A stretch of 64,000 nucleotides of DNA from Diadophis punctatus similis (lineage: Eukaryota > Chordata > Lepidosauria > Squamata > Dipsadidae). This document shows, one piece after another, positions 34,411-46,345 of the stretch (within the stretch, counting starts at the first letter, position 1; the number at the start of each line of letters is the position of its first letter). Under the pieces are notes generated by a model. That model was given only the letters and a program-made list of their open reading frames with translations. It had not been told where the DNA came from and ran no database searches. The stretch lies in NCBI GenBank assembly GCA_023053685.1, contig JALIGW010000002.1:254438739-254502738 (forward strand), in the 5' to 3' direction. The position numbers were made by a program, and so were the translations under genes.

Positions 34411-36008
34411 TCTTAGGCCCAGTACTTTTCAATATCTTCATTAACGACTTAGATGAGGGAATAGAAAGGGAATTTACCAAATTCGCAGATGATACTAAGC
34501 TGGCAGGAATAGCTAACACCCTAAAAGATAGGCTCAAGATCCAGATGGATCTTGACAGACTTGAACACTGGGCCATATCTGTTAAAATGAAACTCAATTT
34601 AGAGAAAAGTAAAGTCGTACACTTAGGTAAGATAAACCAAAAGTACACATATAAACTGGGTGAAAACAGGCTTAATAGCAGTGACTGTGAGAGGGATCTT
34701 GGAGTCTTAGTGGAAAACGAACTAAATATGAGCCAGCAGTGTGCAGCGGCAGCTAAAAAAGTCAATACAATCCTAAATTGAATTAACAGAGGGATACAAT
34801 CAAAATAAAGTGGGGTACTAATGCCACTCTATAAAGCCTTAGTAAGACCACACCTAGAGTACTGCATCCAGTTTTGGTCATTACACTATAAAAAAGATGT
34901 TGAAACTCTAGAAAAAGTGCAGAGGAGAGCAACCAGGATGATCAGGGGACTAGTGACTAAAACATATGAAGAACGGTTACAGGAACTGGGCATGGCCAGT
35001 CTAGTGAAGAGAAGGACCAGAGGAGACATGATAGCAGTGTTCCAGTATTTGAGGGGCTGCCACAGAGAGGAGTCAAGCTATTCTCCAAAGCACCCGAGGG
35101 CCAGACAAGGAATAATGGATGGAAACTGATCAAGGAGAGATTCAACCTGGAAACTTTCTGACAGTGAGAACAATCAACCAATGCAACAGCTTGCCTTTGG
35201 AAGCTGTGAGAGCTTCATCACTTGAGATTTTCAAGAAAAGATTGGACTGCCATTTGTCAGAAATGGTGTAGGGCAGTGATGGCGAACTTTTTGGGTTTGC
35301 GTGACAAAAGGGGGGGTGCGCGCGCTAGCGCGCGCCCACATTCCCACACCCATTTCCTCCCCCCCACGCATGCGCACAACCCCCCCCATGCTTTCCCCTG
35401 CGCATGTGCACACACACACACACCCGCGCAAAGGCCTTACCGAAGCCTGGGACGGTAAAAAATGGCAAAACGGAAGTTTGGAAAAATGCACTTCCGGTTT
35501 GTCCGTTGGGGTGTTTTTTGCACTCCGGGGCTTCAGGAAGCTTCCCTGAACCCTCCGGAGTGCTAAAAACAGCCCAATGGCAAGCTGGAAGTGCGTTTTC
35601 TGAACTTCCGGTTTGCCCGTTTCGTCATTTTTTGCATTCCGGGGCTTCAGGAAGCTTCCCTGAACCCTCCGGAGTGCGAAAAACAGCACAACGGCAAACT
35701 GGAAGTGTGTTTTCCGAACTTCCGGTTTGCCCGTTTAGTCATTTTTTGCATTCCGGGGCTTCAGGAAGCTTCCCATAACCCTCCGGAGTGAGAAAAACAG
35801 CACAACGGCAAACCGGAAGTGCGTTTTTCCGAACTTCCGGTTTGCCCGTGGAGCTGACAGGGCAACGCCTCGCGTGCCCTCCGATATGGCTCCTGTGGCA
35901 CACGTGCCATAAGTTCGCCATCACTGGTGTAGGGTCTCTTGCTTAGGCAGGGGGTTGGACTAGATCACCTCCTAGAAGGTCCCTTCCAACTCTGTTAATC
36001 TGATTTGA
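34411..36008 (+). mobile_element. 5'-truncated CR1 LINE interrupted by a hAT
   Basis: Two frames (34329-34781 and 34821-35129) encode CR1 reverse transcriptase: LGPVLFNIFINDLDEG, the FADDTKL catalytic motif, then [23 protein letters not shown] and [17 protein letters not shown]. The 3' end ggttggactagatcacctcc is classic CR1. Stops and frameshifts make it inactive. It inserted in the sequence that in gene 1 reads aaacacattctttattccc, ending about 44 bases from the gene 2 SCAN donor. Confidence 0.88.
35274..35926. mobile_element. hAT element inside the CR1
   Basis: Ends CAGTGATGGCGAAC and GTTCGCCATCACTG, exact duplication gtgtaggg at 35266-35273 and 35927-35934. The interior holds three tandem copies, about 120 bases each, of a unit containing ACTTCCGGTTTGcCCGTT and CCTCCGGAGTG. 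It is younger than the CR1 it splits. Confidence 0.9.
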
Positions 36009-36051
36009 TTTCTTTATTCCCTTCTGGACTTCCAAGATGAAGGTCTCTTAC

Positions 36052-36471
36052 TTGCAATTCGACTTGCTCCTTCTGCTCCTCTGCCTGACTCAGGAGGAAA
36101 CCTTCCACCAGGGCCACCGCTTGGGAGCTGGTCTCTGCTCCACATTCCCGCACCCAGCTCTTCATCTGCGGGGGCAGAAGGGCCAGCAGCTGCTCCAGAA
36201 CAACCAGGTCCAATATTTGAGTTTTAGAGTGCTTTTCTAACCGCAGCCATTGATTATAAAAGTTGTGGAGTTGGCTGCAAAGTCCACGGGGACCATCAGC
36301 CTCCTGGTATTGGATGTTTCTGAAGTTGCAGGGCTCAATCTCTGAACGGATTATGGTTTCCTTCTCCAAGATCTTTTGCCCAGTTCTTCCCCAGTTCTTC
36401 CCACAGCTGCCAGGCTGAACAGCTAAGGGTCCAGTTCCAGTTCCTTCACTTGCTAATGGTTGTTTCTGCAT
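36052..36471 (-). CDS. Gene 2 SCAN exon with start codon
   Basis: 140 residues, [10 protein letters not shown] to EQVELQ, with the SCAN domain at about residues 44-128 ([43 protein letters not shown]). The donor is TTGCAA|gtaaga. The acceptor used by genes 1 and 3 (ccttacag|GACAG) is mutated here to ccttacGG|GACAG. The next AG, 4 bases on (GGGACAG|AGAAAG), would still precede the ATG. The predicted spliced protein is 681 residues. The role is the same as gene 1: SCAN-mediated dimerisation of a DNA-binding repressor candidate. Confidence 0.88.
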
Positions 36472-36476
36472 TCTTT

Positions 36477-37560
36477 CTCTGTCCCGTAAGGAAATTCCAG
36501 ATAGTTCTGAGGAGTGGCTCTCCAAAAACCTTTCAATTCATAGGACTATTCCTGGATCTGCTAGATTGATCACAAAAGCTATCCAGGATCTTCGCCCAAG
36601 AGTTTGTTGTTAGGAAGTTTGTCGAGATGACTCTAGTTTCTGCATCTGAGATGGAAAAGGAAATAAATTCAAAGAATAGCAATAGCACTTAGACTTATAT
36701 CCGCTTCATAGTGCTTTACAGCCCTCTCTAAGCGGTTTACAGAGTTCAGCATATTGCCCCCAACAATCTGGGTCCTCATTTTACCCACCTCGGAAGGATG
36801 GAAGGCTGAGTCAACCTTGAGCCTGGTGAGATTTGAACAGCTGAACTGCTGAACTAGCAATCAGCTGAAGGTTGCAGTGCTGCTTTTAACCACTGCGCCA
36901 CCTCGGCTCATAGGTGAGAATGAGAAGGTTATGGATGTAAGCAGTGAACAACATTCATCCTTATTAATGAGAAGCTGATAATGTATTGTAGTGGTATTGA
37001 GCAGATGGATCCTGTGGGTATTTTTGTGTCTGTGTGGCCATCAAGTGTGGTGCAAAATATGGTCGCAGTTTTGATCAAGACATGGAATACGTTATATTAG
37101 AATATGAAACAAATACACAATATTTAAAACATAACACGCTAAATACATAAATACATAATTATGCATATACTCAACATATATGACACAGAGAAACAACTAG
37201 TTCGGATATGGGGCACGGTGGGGTCGCGGGTACATGCGCAGGGTGAGGGGGAGTGCGGGTGGTCGCATGCACAGGGGGCGGGGGAGCACGGGGGGATCGG
37301 ACGCGCATGGGTGGGGCGGGCTAGTCGCGCAGGGGGGCATTGCATTATGAGTGTGGGCATGCGCATGCTATCAGGCGCACACTTTTAGCACCCAAGGAAA
37401 AAAAGGTTAGTCATCACTGACCTAAGATATGATACTGGCGTAAGATGCCCACTTTCTATTTTTCAGGGTTTGGTGTTTGGGAACAAAGTCACACTATAAT
37501 ATGAAAGCTGCTTCACACAATTTGCCCTGACCTCAAAAACTGGTTAACTCACCCCCACCA
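36477..37560. other. Gene 2 first intron
   Basis: Contains the SINE at 36677-36910. Bases 37430-37530 match 770-885 of the off-window unit. GC-rich sequence at 37200-37410 ending in gtcatcactgacc looks like the right half of a CAGTGATGG-type hAT. Its left end was not identified. Confidence 0.4.
36677..36910 (-). mobile_element. tRNA-derived SINE
   Basis: Same family as 28640-28850, reverse orientation, just upstream of the gene 2 SCAN exon. Absent from gene 1 near 19155. Confidence 0.85.
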
Positions 37561-38425
37561 CATTACTCTTCTCATATTTCCTATTACTTATCTTATGTAC
37601 TTATGATTATAACTTTGTTGCTTGTATCTTACTATTTACACTGTTATATCCTTCTATGATTTATGTCAGTGATGGAGAACCTTTTTTTCCTTGGGTGCCG
37701 AAAGTGAGCACACGCATGTGCATGCCGACACCCATAATGCAATGCCCCCCACAGGCCCTGCCCCCTACGCACAGCAGCACAACCCCTCGTCCCCCAATTT
37801 TTGTGCTAACACGCCTCCCTGAAGCCAAAAAATGAGCCACTGGGGGGGGGGTGCCCCATGCCCCTTTTTTGGTTCCAGGCGGCTTCAATGGAGGCCTGCT
37901 AGCACCAAAACCGAGGGGGGGCTGCACCACCACACAGCCTGTTTTGGTGCTAGAAAGCCTCCCTGAGGCCTCCTGAAAAATAAAACAGGGCATGAGGGGG
38001 CACCGCATCCCCACAACCCACCTCCCTGCGCATGCGCGCACGACCACACAATCCCGCACATGCACACGCATCTCCCAGCAGTGACCCAAAAATCAGCTGG
38101 CTAGGGGGAGGTGTGCACGCATGCATGGTGGAGCTGATCTGGGCGACAGCTTGCGTGCCAACAAAGATGGATACTTGTGCCACCTGTGGCACGCGTGCCA
38201 TAGGTACGCCATCACGGATTTATGTGGATTGCTTATTTAGTATCCTATGACTATCACTAACGGTTGTATCTTATGATTTATGATGAATATATTTCTACAA
38301 TATGACTATGATTTATCATTTATTGCTTGTATCTACACTGAGAGCTTATGCACCTGAGACAAATTCCTTGTGTGTCCAATCACACTTGGCCAATCAAGAA
38401 TTGTATTCCAAAAAAATAAAAAAGA
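37561..38425 (+). mobile_element. LINE 3' end split by a hAT
   Basis: The segments 37561-37666 and 38218-38425 form one LINE 3' UTR ending ccttgtgtgtccaatcacac and a short A-rich tail. This is the sense orientation of the 3' UTR beside the AATAG microsatellite at 6573. Confidence 0.6.
37667..38217. mobile_element. hAT element (CAGTGATGG family)
   Basis: Ends CAGTGATGGAGAACC and GGTACGCCATCACGG, exact duplication atttatgt at 37659-37666 and 38218-38225. Non-coding. Confidence 0.88.
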
Positions 38426-39367
38426 TGCTCACCCACCCTCTTAAATGTGGAGGAGCTGATCCTAGCTTATTCTTTGTCTCCAGAAGAAGCACAAATGATT
38501 CGTAGTTTACATCTCCAAAGTGGAAAACCAAAGAAAGTACCAAGGAAAACAGGTGAGTAATTTAACTAGCGAGAATCCATCCCCAAAGAAAAAATAACAA
38601 AAAGAAAACCTTATTTTTTTTAAAAAAACCCACTAATGTCAGGGAAGAAAGTGGGGAATCCCAATAGGTACTTTGACTTCTCTGGAGCTGGGGCATCTTC
38701 TGACCAATCCTTCTTCATCAACTTCTATCAAATGACTGGATACATACATTCAAAATATGCTTTTTTGATTTCCATTTCCTACGACTTTATTCTAATGATC
38801 TCAGAGAGGGAGAGTTAAGAACAATCATTAAGTTTGAGAAACATAGATCTCATCGGGCACACGGTGCGAATGCTGCACAGCAGCCCCACTTTTGCACCTC
38901 CTTGCCTGCAAGGTCTCCCTTCTTTGTCTGCGGGAAGAGCCCCCTTTGCGGTCGTGGGGAAAGGCTGGAAGCAGCGCCCCAGTCCCAGTCCTCGCACATC
39001 CGTCCTTGCACCCAGAGCCAGCAGGAGGACTTCGAGGCTCCCCCAATAAATGGGGATAAACGGCCCCTCCCTTTCTGGGGACCCCCATTTCTCTTCTTTA
39101 CCCCTCGCGTAGCTCCTGCATGGGAAAGGGCGGCAGGGGAACATGGGACTCCGGAGGAAGACTTAGCTCCTCTCCACGCATCCCTCCAGCGCGGGACCCC
39201 TTTGCACCGGCAGAGCCGCCACTCACGCAACACGGGAATCTCTCGTCGGGATCGGCGCCTCCCCAAAGGCTTCCCGGCAGCCTCTGCGCCTCCCGCAAAG
39301 GCCCCGCCTCCCACTCACGGGGCGGGGGGGTGGGAGAAAACCCTCTCCGGTCTAACTCCCAGGGAAA

Positions 39368-39373
39368 CACGTG
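39368..39373. promoter_or_regulatory. E-box CACGTG, gene 2 promoter
   Basis: CACGTG retained while flanking bases have changed (gtgacttgtgctagctg versus gtgccttgtgctagccg). Confidence 0.5.
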
Positions 39374-39426
39374 ACTTGTGCTAGCTGAACAGCCCGGCGC
39401 GTGCTCAGTTCTCTCCTGAATCTGAG

Positions 39427-39441
39427 AGTGCCCCCTGGTGG
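39427..39441 (-). promoter_or_regulatory. CTCF-like core motif, gene 2 promoter
   Basis: Minus strand CCACCAGGGGGCACT. It differs from the other two copies at one base (G to A), a change the CTCF consensus allows (R). Confidence 0.6.
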
Positions 39442-39480
39442 ACTCTGCACAATGTGTCAGGATTCCATGAAAAGGCGGGA

Positions 39481-40034
39481 AAAAGGAGGGTAATGTTTCT
39501 CAGGAGAAAGTGGGGAGGGGGGAAGGAAGGGAAGGGATGATGGGCATGGGAGGAGGGGAAGGGATGATGGGCATTGGAGTAGGAGGAAAGCTTCCCTGTC
39601 GGAGAAAACTGCCTGCGTCTCCAGAGGCGGCACTTTCTCCATCTCCCTCTCCTTCCTGTCCAGGAACCGTCTCTGAAGATGGAGAAAAATATCTCTGGAG
39701 GATTTGAACTCGCTTTTCTCAAGAACAACCGCCCTGACGGCTCGGCTCGGCAGTGATTGGAGGAGGCTGCAAGAGGGAGTTGTGGGATTCACTGTCTAGT
39801 TTGGAAATAAACAATCACCAGCCAAAACTTCCAAGAGAAAACAATGGTAATTTTATTTACTGCTTTGCATAGGGAAGACCACATAGCATAGGCAGGTACA
39901 GTGGACACATCCTAAATCATCAATACATTTGCCTTATATTCTCTAGTTACAAATTTACCTCCTTCCTTTTCTTCATTGGTTTAGTAATTATAATGTCAGC
40001 CTGACCTAGCTGGAAATGTTAATTAAGTTATTAC
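39481..40034. other. Intergenic flank between genes 2 and 3
   Basis: Bases 39590-39740 match 5395-5560. The remainder up to 40034 is AT-rich and not recognised. Confidence 0.4.
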
Positions 40035-40205
40035 TTCCCCTAAATTTTATTTTACTTATTTTATTTATTTATTTTGTCAACACGTGTACAAGATAACAGG
40101 TATGATATAAACATAAACAAAAGCAAAGTATGTATAGGTGAATTTAGACAACAGGACAGAAGGACAGGGACGGTAGGCACAATGGTGCGCTAATGCACGC
40201 CCTTT
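40035..40205 (-). mobile_element. 5'-truncated CR1/L3 LINE tail
   Basis: Reverse complement of the 3' UTR of the LINE at 40580-44945 (gacggtaggcacaatggtgcgc), with a TTTA tail on the left. Confidence 0.7.
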
Positions 40206-40595
40206 ACAAATGTTACACTTATCTTGACTTACAGATGTCTTACGTAATATTCCAGTAAAGTGTCTTAGGTTACTTGGGGGTTAAATATGGCGTTGCCATT
40301 GCTCTGTCTTTTACAGGAATAATGCTTACTTCTCACAGACAGTAATATCTGATAGAAGAGATAAGAAAATGGTTATAGTAAAGAACTGTGGAAAGAAAGA
40401 AGGAAAAAAATGCATCTTGAGCCTGTGTCAAACACCCACCATGGCCACACCCACTTCCAGCCACACCCACCCCTGGCTCTCTGAGGTCTTCCTACGTACA
40501 ATTCGCAAGCTTCAGCCTAGCTCATGAGATTAGAAATGTAAAGTGTAGTTTCTTCACAGGTCAACATGTCTTCATGATGTGAAGCGTATTTCTAA

Positions 40596-41264
40596 TTGGA
40601 TAAAAAAATTACATCACAGATAAATGGAAATCCAAATGCTCAAAATCATATTCCAATACAACAACCTCTGCCTCAGTCACAAGCTCAACAACCCCTACCT
40701 CATCCTCATGCACAACCACAAACATCTACCAACCACCCAAGCAATATATCCTTACTCATCAAAGACACCCTTGAGCGTGAACAGAAACGTAATAACGCAA
40801 TTTTATTTGGGCTAGATGTCACCAATGAATCTGATATCAATAAGGTTCGCGAAATTATTGCACCAACAATCTCCCCCGATGAAATCATCAAAGTTTTCAG
40901 AGATGGTCCCGAGTTCAAGTATAGAGACGGTTCGGTGACCCCACGATTCTGTAGAGTCATTTGCAATTATGAATCCAGCAAACGAAAATTCATTTATACT
41001 ATAAACTCTATTACCAGAAATGACTCCAATCCTAAAAAACTTCGATCACGGCCTGACTTATCAATACTACAAAGAATCCGCTCCCGCAAACTCCTAGCAG
41101 AACTTAAAAGTCGTCATGACCAAGGATATACTGACCTATACATTGACTCCACGCTGACTGCATCAAAACTAAGTCCCGCAATCCACCATCCAACATTCAA
41201 AACTAGGTATGCACGCCCCTTACTTCCTCATTATCAGCCACTGCTGATCTTAAATGCAAACTAA
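40596..41264 (+). pseudogene. CR1/L3 LINE ORF1 protein
   Basis: A 222-codon open frame. The N-terminal third is Gln/Pro-rich. The middle contains NNAILFGL and FCRVICNYES, and the C-terminal part RPDLSILQRIRSRKLLAELK. This layout is typical of RNA-binding ORF1 proteins of the CR1/L2/L3 LINE group. It is no longer part of a functional element because ORF2 is broken. Confidence 0.65.
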
Positions 41265-41267
41265 TAA

Positions 41268-41322
41268 AGGGGGTTGGACTAGATGACCTGCAAGGTCCCT
41301 TCTAACTCTGTTAATCTGTCTG
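41268..41322 (+). mobile_element. Isolated CR1 3' tail between LINE ORFs
   Basis: The sequence ggttggactagatgacctgc and aaggtcccttctaactctgt is the CR1 3' end, here only about 55 bases long. Confidence 0.55.
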
Positions 41323-41773
41323 TAAAATGCAAGAAGCATAGTAAACAAAATACCCGAACTCCTCTTCTTACTAAAAACTGCTAAATTCGACATTATATTT
41401 GTCTGCGAAACATGGCTGAATGCATCCCTCCCTGACTCCATTATCACAGTAAGAGACTATCATGTTTACCGGTCCGATCGTGAAGCCCGTAGAGGAGGTG
41501 GAGTTGCCATCTTCTATAAAAAAAATCACTAAACCTAAAAAATATCCAAGTTAGACATGATCTTGATCTTCCACAAACCATCATCTGCAAACTGACCTTA
41601 AATACCACACTTCGCTTCCTACTATGTTATAGAGCCCGATTACGACATCACACATCCGAACAAGTTAACCTCACTACTAACGTGGGCAGCCTCCTACCCA
41701 CACCCTCTTATTTTTCTTGGTGACTTCAACCTACCTCATATTAACTGGACCCTAAATGAATGTACAACTGAAC

Positions 41774-42475
41774 CAGTGGTGGGTTACTACCAGTGCGGTC
41801 CACTCTATAGCACCGGTAGCGGCCCGCTGGTGACGTCACAGTACTGGTGCGGTCGGTTGCCGGTGCCTGGGCCCCGCCATTTAAAAAAATTTTTTAATTT
41901 TTTTTATTTTCTTCTGCGCATGCCCAGAAACCTGGCAATTAAGTCTTTCCCTGCCCCTTCGCTTGAAAATAATAATAAGCTTGCATTTGACACTTTTCCT
42001 TCGCTTTTGCCTAAAGCTTCCCAAAGTGGGTGTTTTCCGAAAGCTTAACCTTGTATACTGTTAATTTTATACAGTTTTATACTGTTATTCTTTAGATGAA
42101 AACATTGAGGACTGTTAAAAGATACTGTTCTTTTAACAGTCCTCAATATTTTTGTCTAAGGAATCCATGACTGAAACCAAAAATGCTGTATGAGACTTGC
42201 TTGTCTTTTAACTATAGCATTTTCTGCATATAAAGGTTGCTGTGTTGCCATGGTGTAACACGCACTTTGTATGCAAAGCTTTTTATGTAAGGTATAAAAT
42301 AGCAAAAATAGTAGTAACATCTCTCTGAAATAACTAATATATGACCGGCAAGCCACGCCCACCCGGTCACATGGTCAGCAAGCCACGCCCACCCGGTCAT
42401 ATGGTCAGCAAGCCACACCCACAAAATAGGCCACGCCCACAGAGTGGTAGTAAAAAAATTAGGAACCCGCCCCTG
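41774..42475. mobile_element. hAT element inside the CR1/L3 LINE
   Basis: Ends CAGTGGTGGGTTACTACC and AGGAACCCGCCCCTG, exact duplication aactgaac at 41766-41773 and 42476-42483. The ends match the 3.3-kb element at 12453-15796, so it is a short member of that family. A hairpin near 42085-42160 and a GCCACGCCCACCCGGTCA minisatellite (42350-42430) are included. Confidence 0.88.
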
Positions 42476-44945
42476 AACTGAACCCATACACTCAACCCTT
42501 TACAATGCTATTACCAATCTAGGACTAGAACAACTAGTAACAAACAGTACTAGACTCAGCAATTGTCTTGATCTCATCTTCTGCAACAGTTCACCCTCAA
42601 TTTATGGACTACAAATAAGAGCCCTTTTCCAACAGTGACCACAGCATGATTGACTTTTGTCTCAATATACGTCCTTACAAAAATCACCATAATAATAGGA
42701 TAACCAATTACAACTTTAAAAAAGCCAATTATGATATCATAGATGCCGACCTCTCCTCTCTTGATTGGCAAACATTATTCTCTGGCTGTAATACTGCTGA
42801 AGACTACTACAATATCTTTTTGCTTGAAATCCACAGAGTCATTAAACTATATGTACCACTAATAATCACCAAAACCAAGAAAAACAAATTACCCATAAAA
42901 ATAAGGAAGCTCGAATCCAAAAAAAGATATCTTTGGTGGAAAAACAAAACTGGCTACGTTACTAACTTTAAAAGCCGCTACAAAAATCTATGCCACCAAA
43001 TTAAGACCGAATGCATCAATTATCACATCAATCAAGAAGAAAACCTTCTGCACACGAAATCCACACGTGCCTTCTATAACTTTGTAAACAACCAACTCGA
43101 AGACTCGAGATCCATTCCACCCCTCAAAGGACCAAATGGTAAAGAATATAATGATGAAGCTGTTAAAGCCAACCTCTTTAACACATTCTTCAGCTCAGTC
43201 TTTGTAAACAGCAATGGCTCATGCCCAATATTTCCTAGTCGTACCGCAAATAGCTACGACAATCTAACACAAATCAATTTTACAGAAGATAATGTTGGAA
43301 AGGCTTGACACAACCTAAAACCATCTCTATCTAGTGGACCTGATGGACTATGTGCATACTTCTTAAAAAAGCTCTCCACAACTATAGCCGAACCTCTAAG
43401 CATAATTTTTGAAAAATCCTTCAGGACTAGCTTCTTACCCATCTTATGGTCACTATCTACAGTCATCCCTATCTTCAAAAAAGGAGATCAAAGTAACGTT
43501 GAAAATTTCAGACCAATCTCTTTATGTTGCGTCACCTGCAAAGTCATGGAATCAATCATAAACCAATCCATTACCCTCCACCTAGAAACTAACAACCTAC
43601 TCTCTATCAAACAATTTGGTTTCAGAAAAAAATTATCCTGTAACCTGCAACTCCTACACTGCAAAAACATATGGACTATACAACTCGATCAGGGTAAAAC
43701 AATAGACGCAATTTACATAGACTTCTGTAAAGCCTTCGACTCAGTGGTACACAACAAACTACTTCTCAAACTAAAATCTTATGGCATCTCTGGTCCCCTT
43801 CACGATTGGATAACTGCGTTCCTGTCAAACAGACAACAAGTGGTTAAAATAGGGAGTGCCCTATCAAATCCTGCACCTCTCAACAGTGGTGTCCCTCAAG
43901 GCAGCATTTTAGGACCAACACTATTCATACTTTACAATAAACGACCTTTGTGATCATATTTTAAGCAACTGCATTCTCTTTGCTGACGATGTTAAACTAT
44001 TTAACACCACAGACAATACTGCCACCCTTCAAAAAGACCTTGACCATGTATCAGAATGGTCAGACAACTGGCAACTTCAAATCTCAACCAAAAAATGCTC
44101 TGTCTTACACATTGGCAAAAAGAATCAGAACATAAAATACAAGCTTGGAGGACACGACCTTGTAGACGACCCTCACTCTGTCAAGGACCTTGGAGTACTC
44201 ATATCTAATGACCTAAGTGCCAGAGCCCACTGTAACAACATTGCCAAAAAGGCACTAAGAGTTATTAATCTAATCTTGCGTAGCTCTTGGCAATATTATA
44301 CTGCTAACTAGAGCATACAAAACATTTGCTAGACCAATTCTCGAATACAGCTCACCTGTCTGGAACCCGCACTGCATATCTGACATCAATACAATCGAGA
44401 GAGTCTAGAAATATTTCACATGAAGAGTCCTCCACTCCTCTACTAGCAACAGAATACCTTATTCCACCAGACTTGAAATTTTGGGCTTAGATATCTTAGA
44501 ACTTTGTCGCTTTCGATCTGATCTAAATGTAGTTCATAAAATCATCTATCACAATGTCCAACCTGTCAATGAATACTTCAGCTTCAATCGCAACAATACA
44601 AGAGCACACAATAGATTCAAACTCAATGTAAACCGCTCGAAACTCGACTGCAGAAAATACGACTTCAGCAACAGAGTGATCAATGCCTGGAATGCACTAC
44701 CTGATTCTGTGGTTTCTTCCACAAACCCCAAAAACTTTAACCTTAGACTGTCTACAGTCGACCTCTACCCGTTTCTAAGAAGTCTGTAAGGGGCGTGAAT
44801 AAGCGCACCGTTGTGCCTACCGTCCCTGTTCTACTGTCCTAATTTACCTGTACCTATTTTGCTAATGTTTATGTTTATACCAACACCTGCTATCTTGTAC
44901 ATGTTTGACAAACAAATAAATAAAAATAAATAAATAAAAAAAAAT

Positions 44946-45741
44946 AAAAAATCTGTAAAAGCAATAGGATCTGTTCCCCACAGGCCAAACCCTGTCACAA
45001 ATGGCCAGCCGGGCTGAAAATGAGAACCAGAAAGCTCTCTGAGAAATACATTTTGTCTTGTGGTTGCTGCAAACTCCAGTATGAAAGGGAGGAAGATGGC
45101 TCAGGGAAGCCACAATCAGCAAAATGGGAGATTTTTAACCTTGTTTTTGTTCTCTAGTTCTGTATGTATACTTGCACTTGTCAAATTCTTGGCTCTGGGT
45201 GAAGCCAAGAATTATCCAAAAGACCGAGTGGCTATTTGTGAGAAAGGAAAAAATGCTGAGGAAAAAGAAAACCAGTCCCAAAATGGGAGGAAAGTTGAAA
45301 CTGGTGGATGTTCCAGAAATTTTACCTCAGGAGCCTTCTTGGAGGACAAATGAAGAGGGGGGAAATGGTGTCTCATCTATGACTGGAAAAAAAGGGGGAA
45401 CTACAAAATGATGGAAACAGGTTATGGAAAAGATAATATAAAATTAAAATACCATGAGGGGCAAAAGAATTTCTTCAGTGTGAGATTTAAAGTTCTCAGT
45501 TAAAACAGCAGGAGACACCATGAACAATATAAAGAGCTTTATTGATCTTTTGCAAAAGCGGGGGGGCCCTGTGCTCATTTAGAGCCACAGAAGAGAGGAA
45601 AAAATACATATCAATATCAGAGTTAAATACAGTTCCAAAGAAGAAAAACACCTTATAATGCCGCTTATCATTGGTCAGCTTACGTTATATAAGTTTTGGC
45701 AACAGAACAGCTGTTTTCCCAGACAGTTGCAACATCTGAAC
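44946..45741. other. Intergenic sequence, partly duplicated
   Basis: Bases 45000-45470 match the upstream flank of the other units (5640-6060). Bases 45480-45741 are not recognised. Confidence 0.4.
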
Positions 45742-45937
45742 CAGGGGTGGGTTCTGCTTTCTCCTGCTGCCGGTTCGCTCAGTGATGCACTACAGTACTT
45801 TAAAAAAGCTTCTGTGCATGCGCAAAAAACAAGATGGCGGCACCTATGGTGCCAAGAGAACCATCTCTGGGGTGTCGCAGACCTGGGTTGCTGCCGGTTC
45901 CAGCGACCCAGGCCGCCAGGTTTCTACTGGTTCCATA
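45742..45937. mobile_element. Left part of a hAT (CAGGGGTGGGTT family)
   Basis: Starts CAGGGGTGGGTTCTGC like the 12453 element and contains GTGCATGCGCAAAAAACAAG. The right terminus is missing and the sequence returns to duplicated flank at about 45940. Confidence 0.6.
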
Positions 45938-45981
45938 GAAAGTCAAGTTGCCTTTTGGAAAAGTACCTTTGAGACAACCAT

Positions 45982-46025
45982 TCATTCATTCATTCATTCA
46001 TTCATTCATTCATTCATTCATTCAT

Positions 46026-46084
<59 letters not shown>

Positions 46085-46345
46085 TTATGGTGTTCTTATA
46101 TGCCGCCCAACTCCCGAAGGACTCAGGGCGGCATACAACAGAGAAAATACAAGACACCAATTCATAAATATCATATTAAAAAACAGATATAAAAATTAAA
46201 AACACAATATTTAAAATCATCCAATACTCATTCGACAACCATACATACTTGGGGGTGAGCTCGAGTGGATTAAGCTCTGCCCCCAGCCTGCAGGAAAAGC
46301 CATGTCTTGACAGCTTTTCGGAAGGCCAGCAGAGTGGGGATAGTT
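45982..46345 (-). mobile_element. (ATTC)n/(ATTT)n tract and LINE 3' tail
   Basis: Tetranucleotide repeats (45982-46085) abut a LINE 3' end in minus orientation, with the ATGCCGCC...GGGCGGCAT pair also seen near 31693-31728. It is inserted in the duplicated flank equivalent to about 7905. Confidence 0.65.

Larger units (their letters stand above)
38850..39480 (-). promoter_or_regulatory. CpG-rich promoter block of gene 2
   Basis: Third copy of the GC-rich block, about 2.4 kb upstream of the gene 2 SCAN exon. It has the E-box (39368-39373) and the CTCF-like core (39427-39441). The first exon is not resolved. Confidence 0.65.
40580..44945 (+). mobile_element. CR1/L3-type LINE with both ORFs, degenerate
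   Basis: This non-LTR retrotransposon lies between genes 2 and 3. ORF1 is open (40596-41264). ORF2 begins near 41330 and shows an endonuclease start (CETWLNASLPDS, RGGGVAIFYKK, FLGDFNLPHINW). It also shows a reverse transcriptase (SGPDGLCAYFLKK, FRPISLCCVTCK, YIDFCKAFDSVVHNKLL, GVPQGSILGPTLF, FADDVKLFN) and a C-terminal tail (NRVINAWNALPDSVVSS). The 3' UTR ends in an AAATA tail. Frameshifts near 43308, 43950 and 44310 and a hAT at 41774-42475 disable it. Confidence 0.85.

Noticed and set aside
45982..46086. Possible CRISPR-like regular repeat
   Set aside because: Plain (ATTC)n/(ATTT)n microsatellite without spacers, in a eukaryotic LINE tail.
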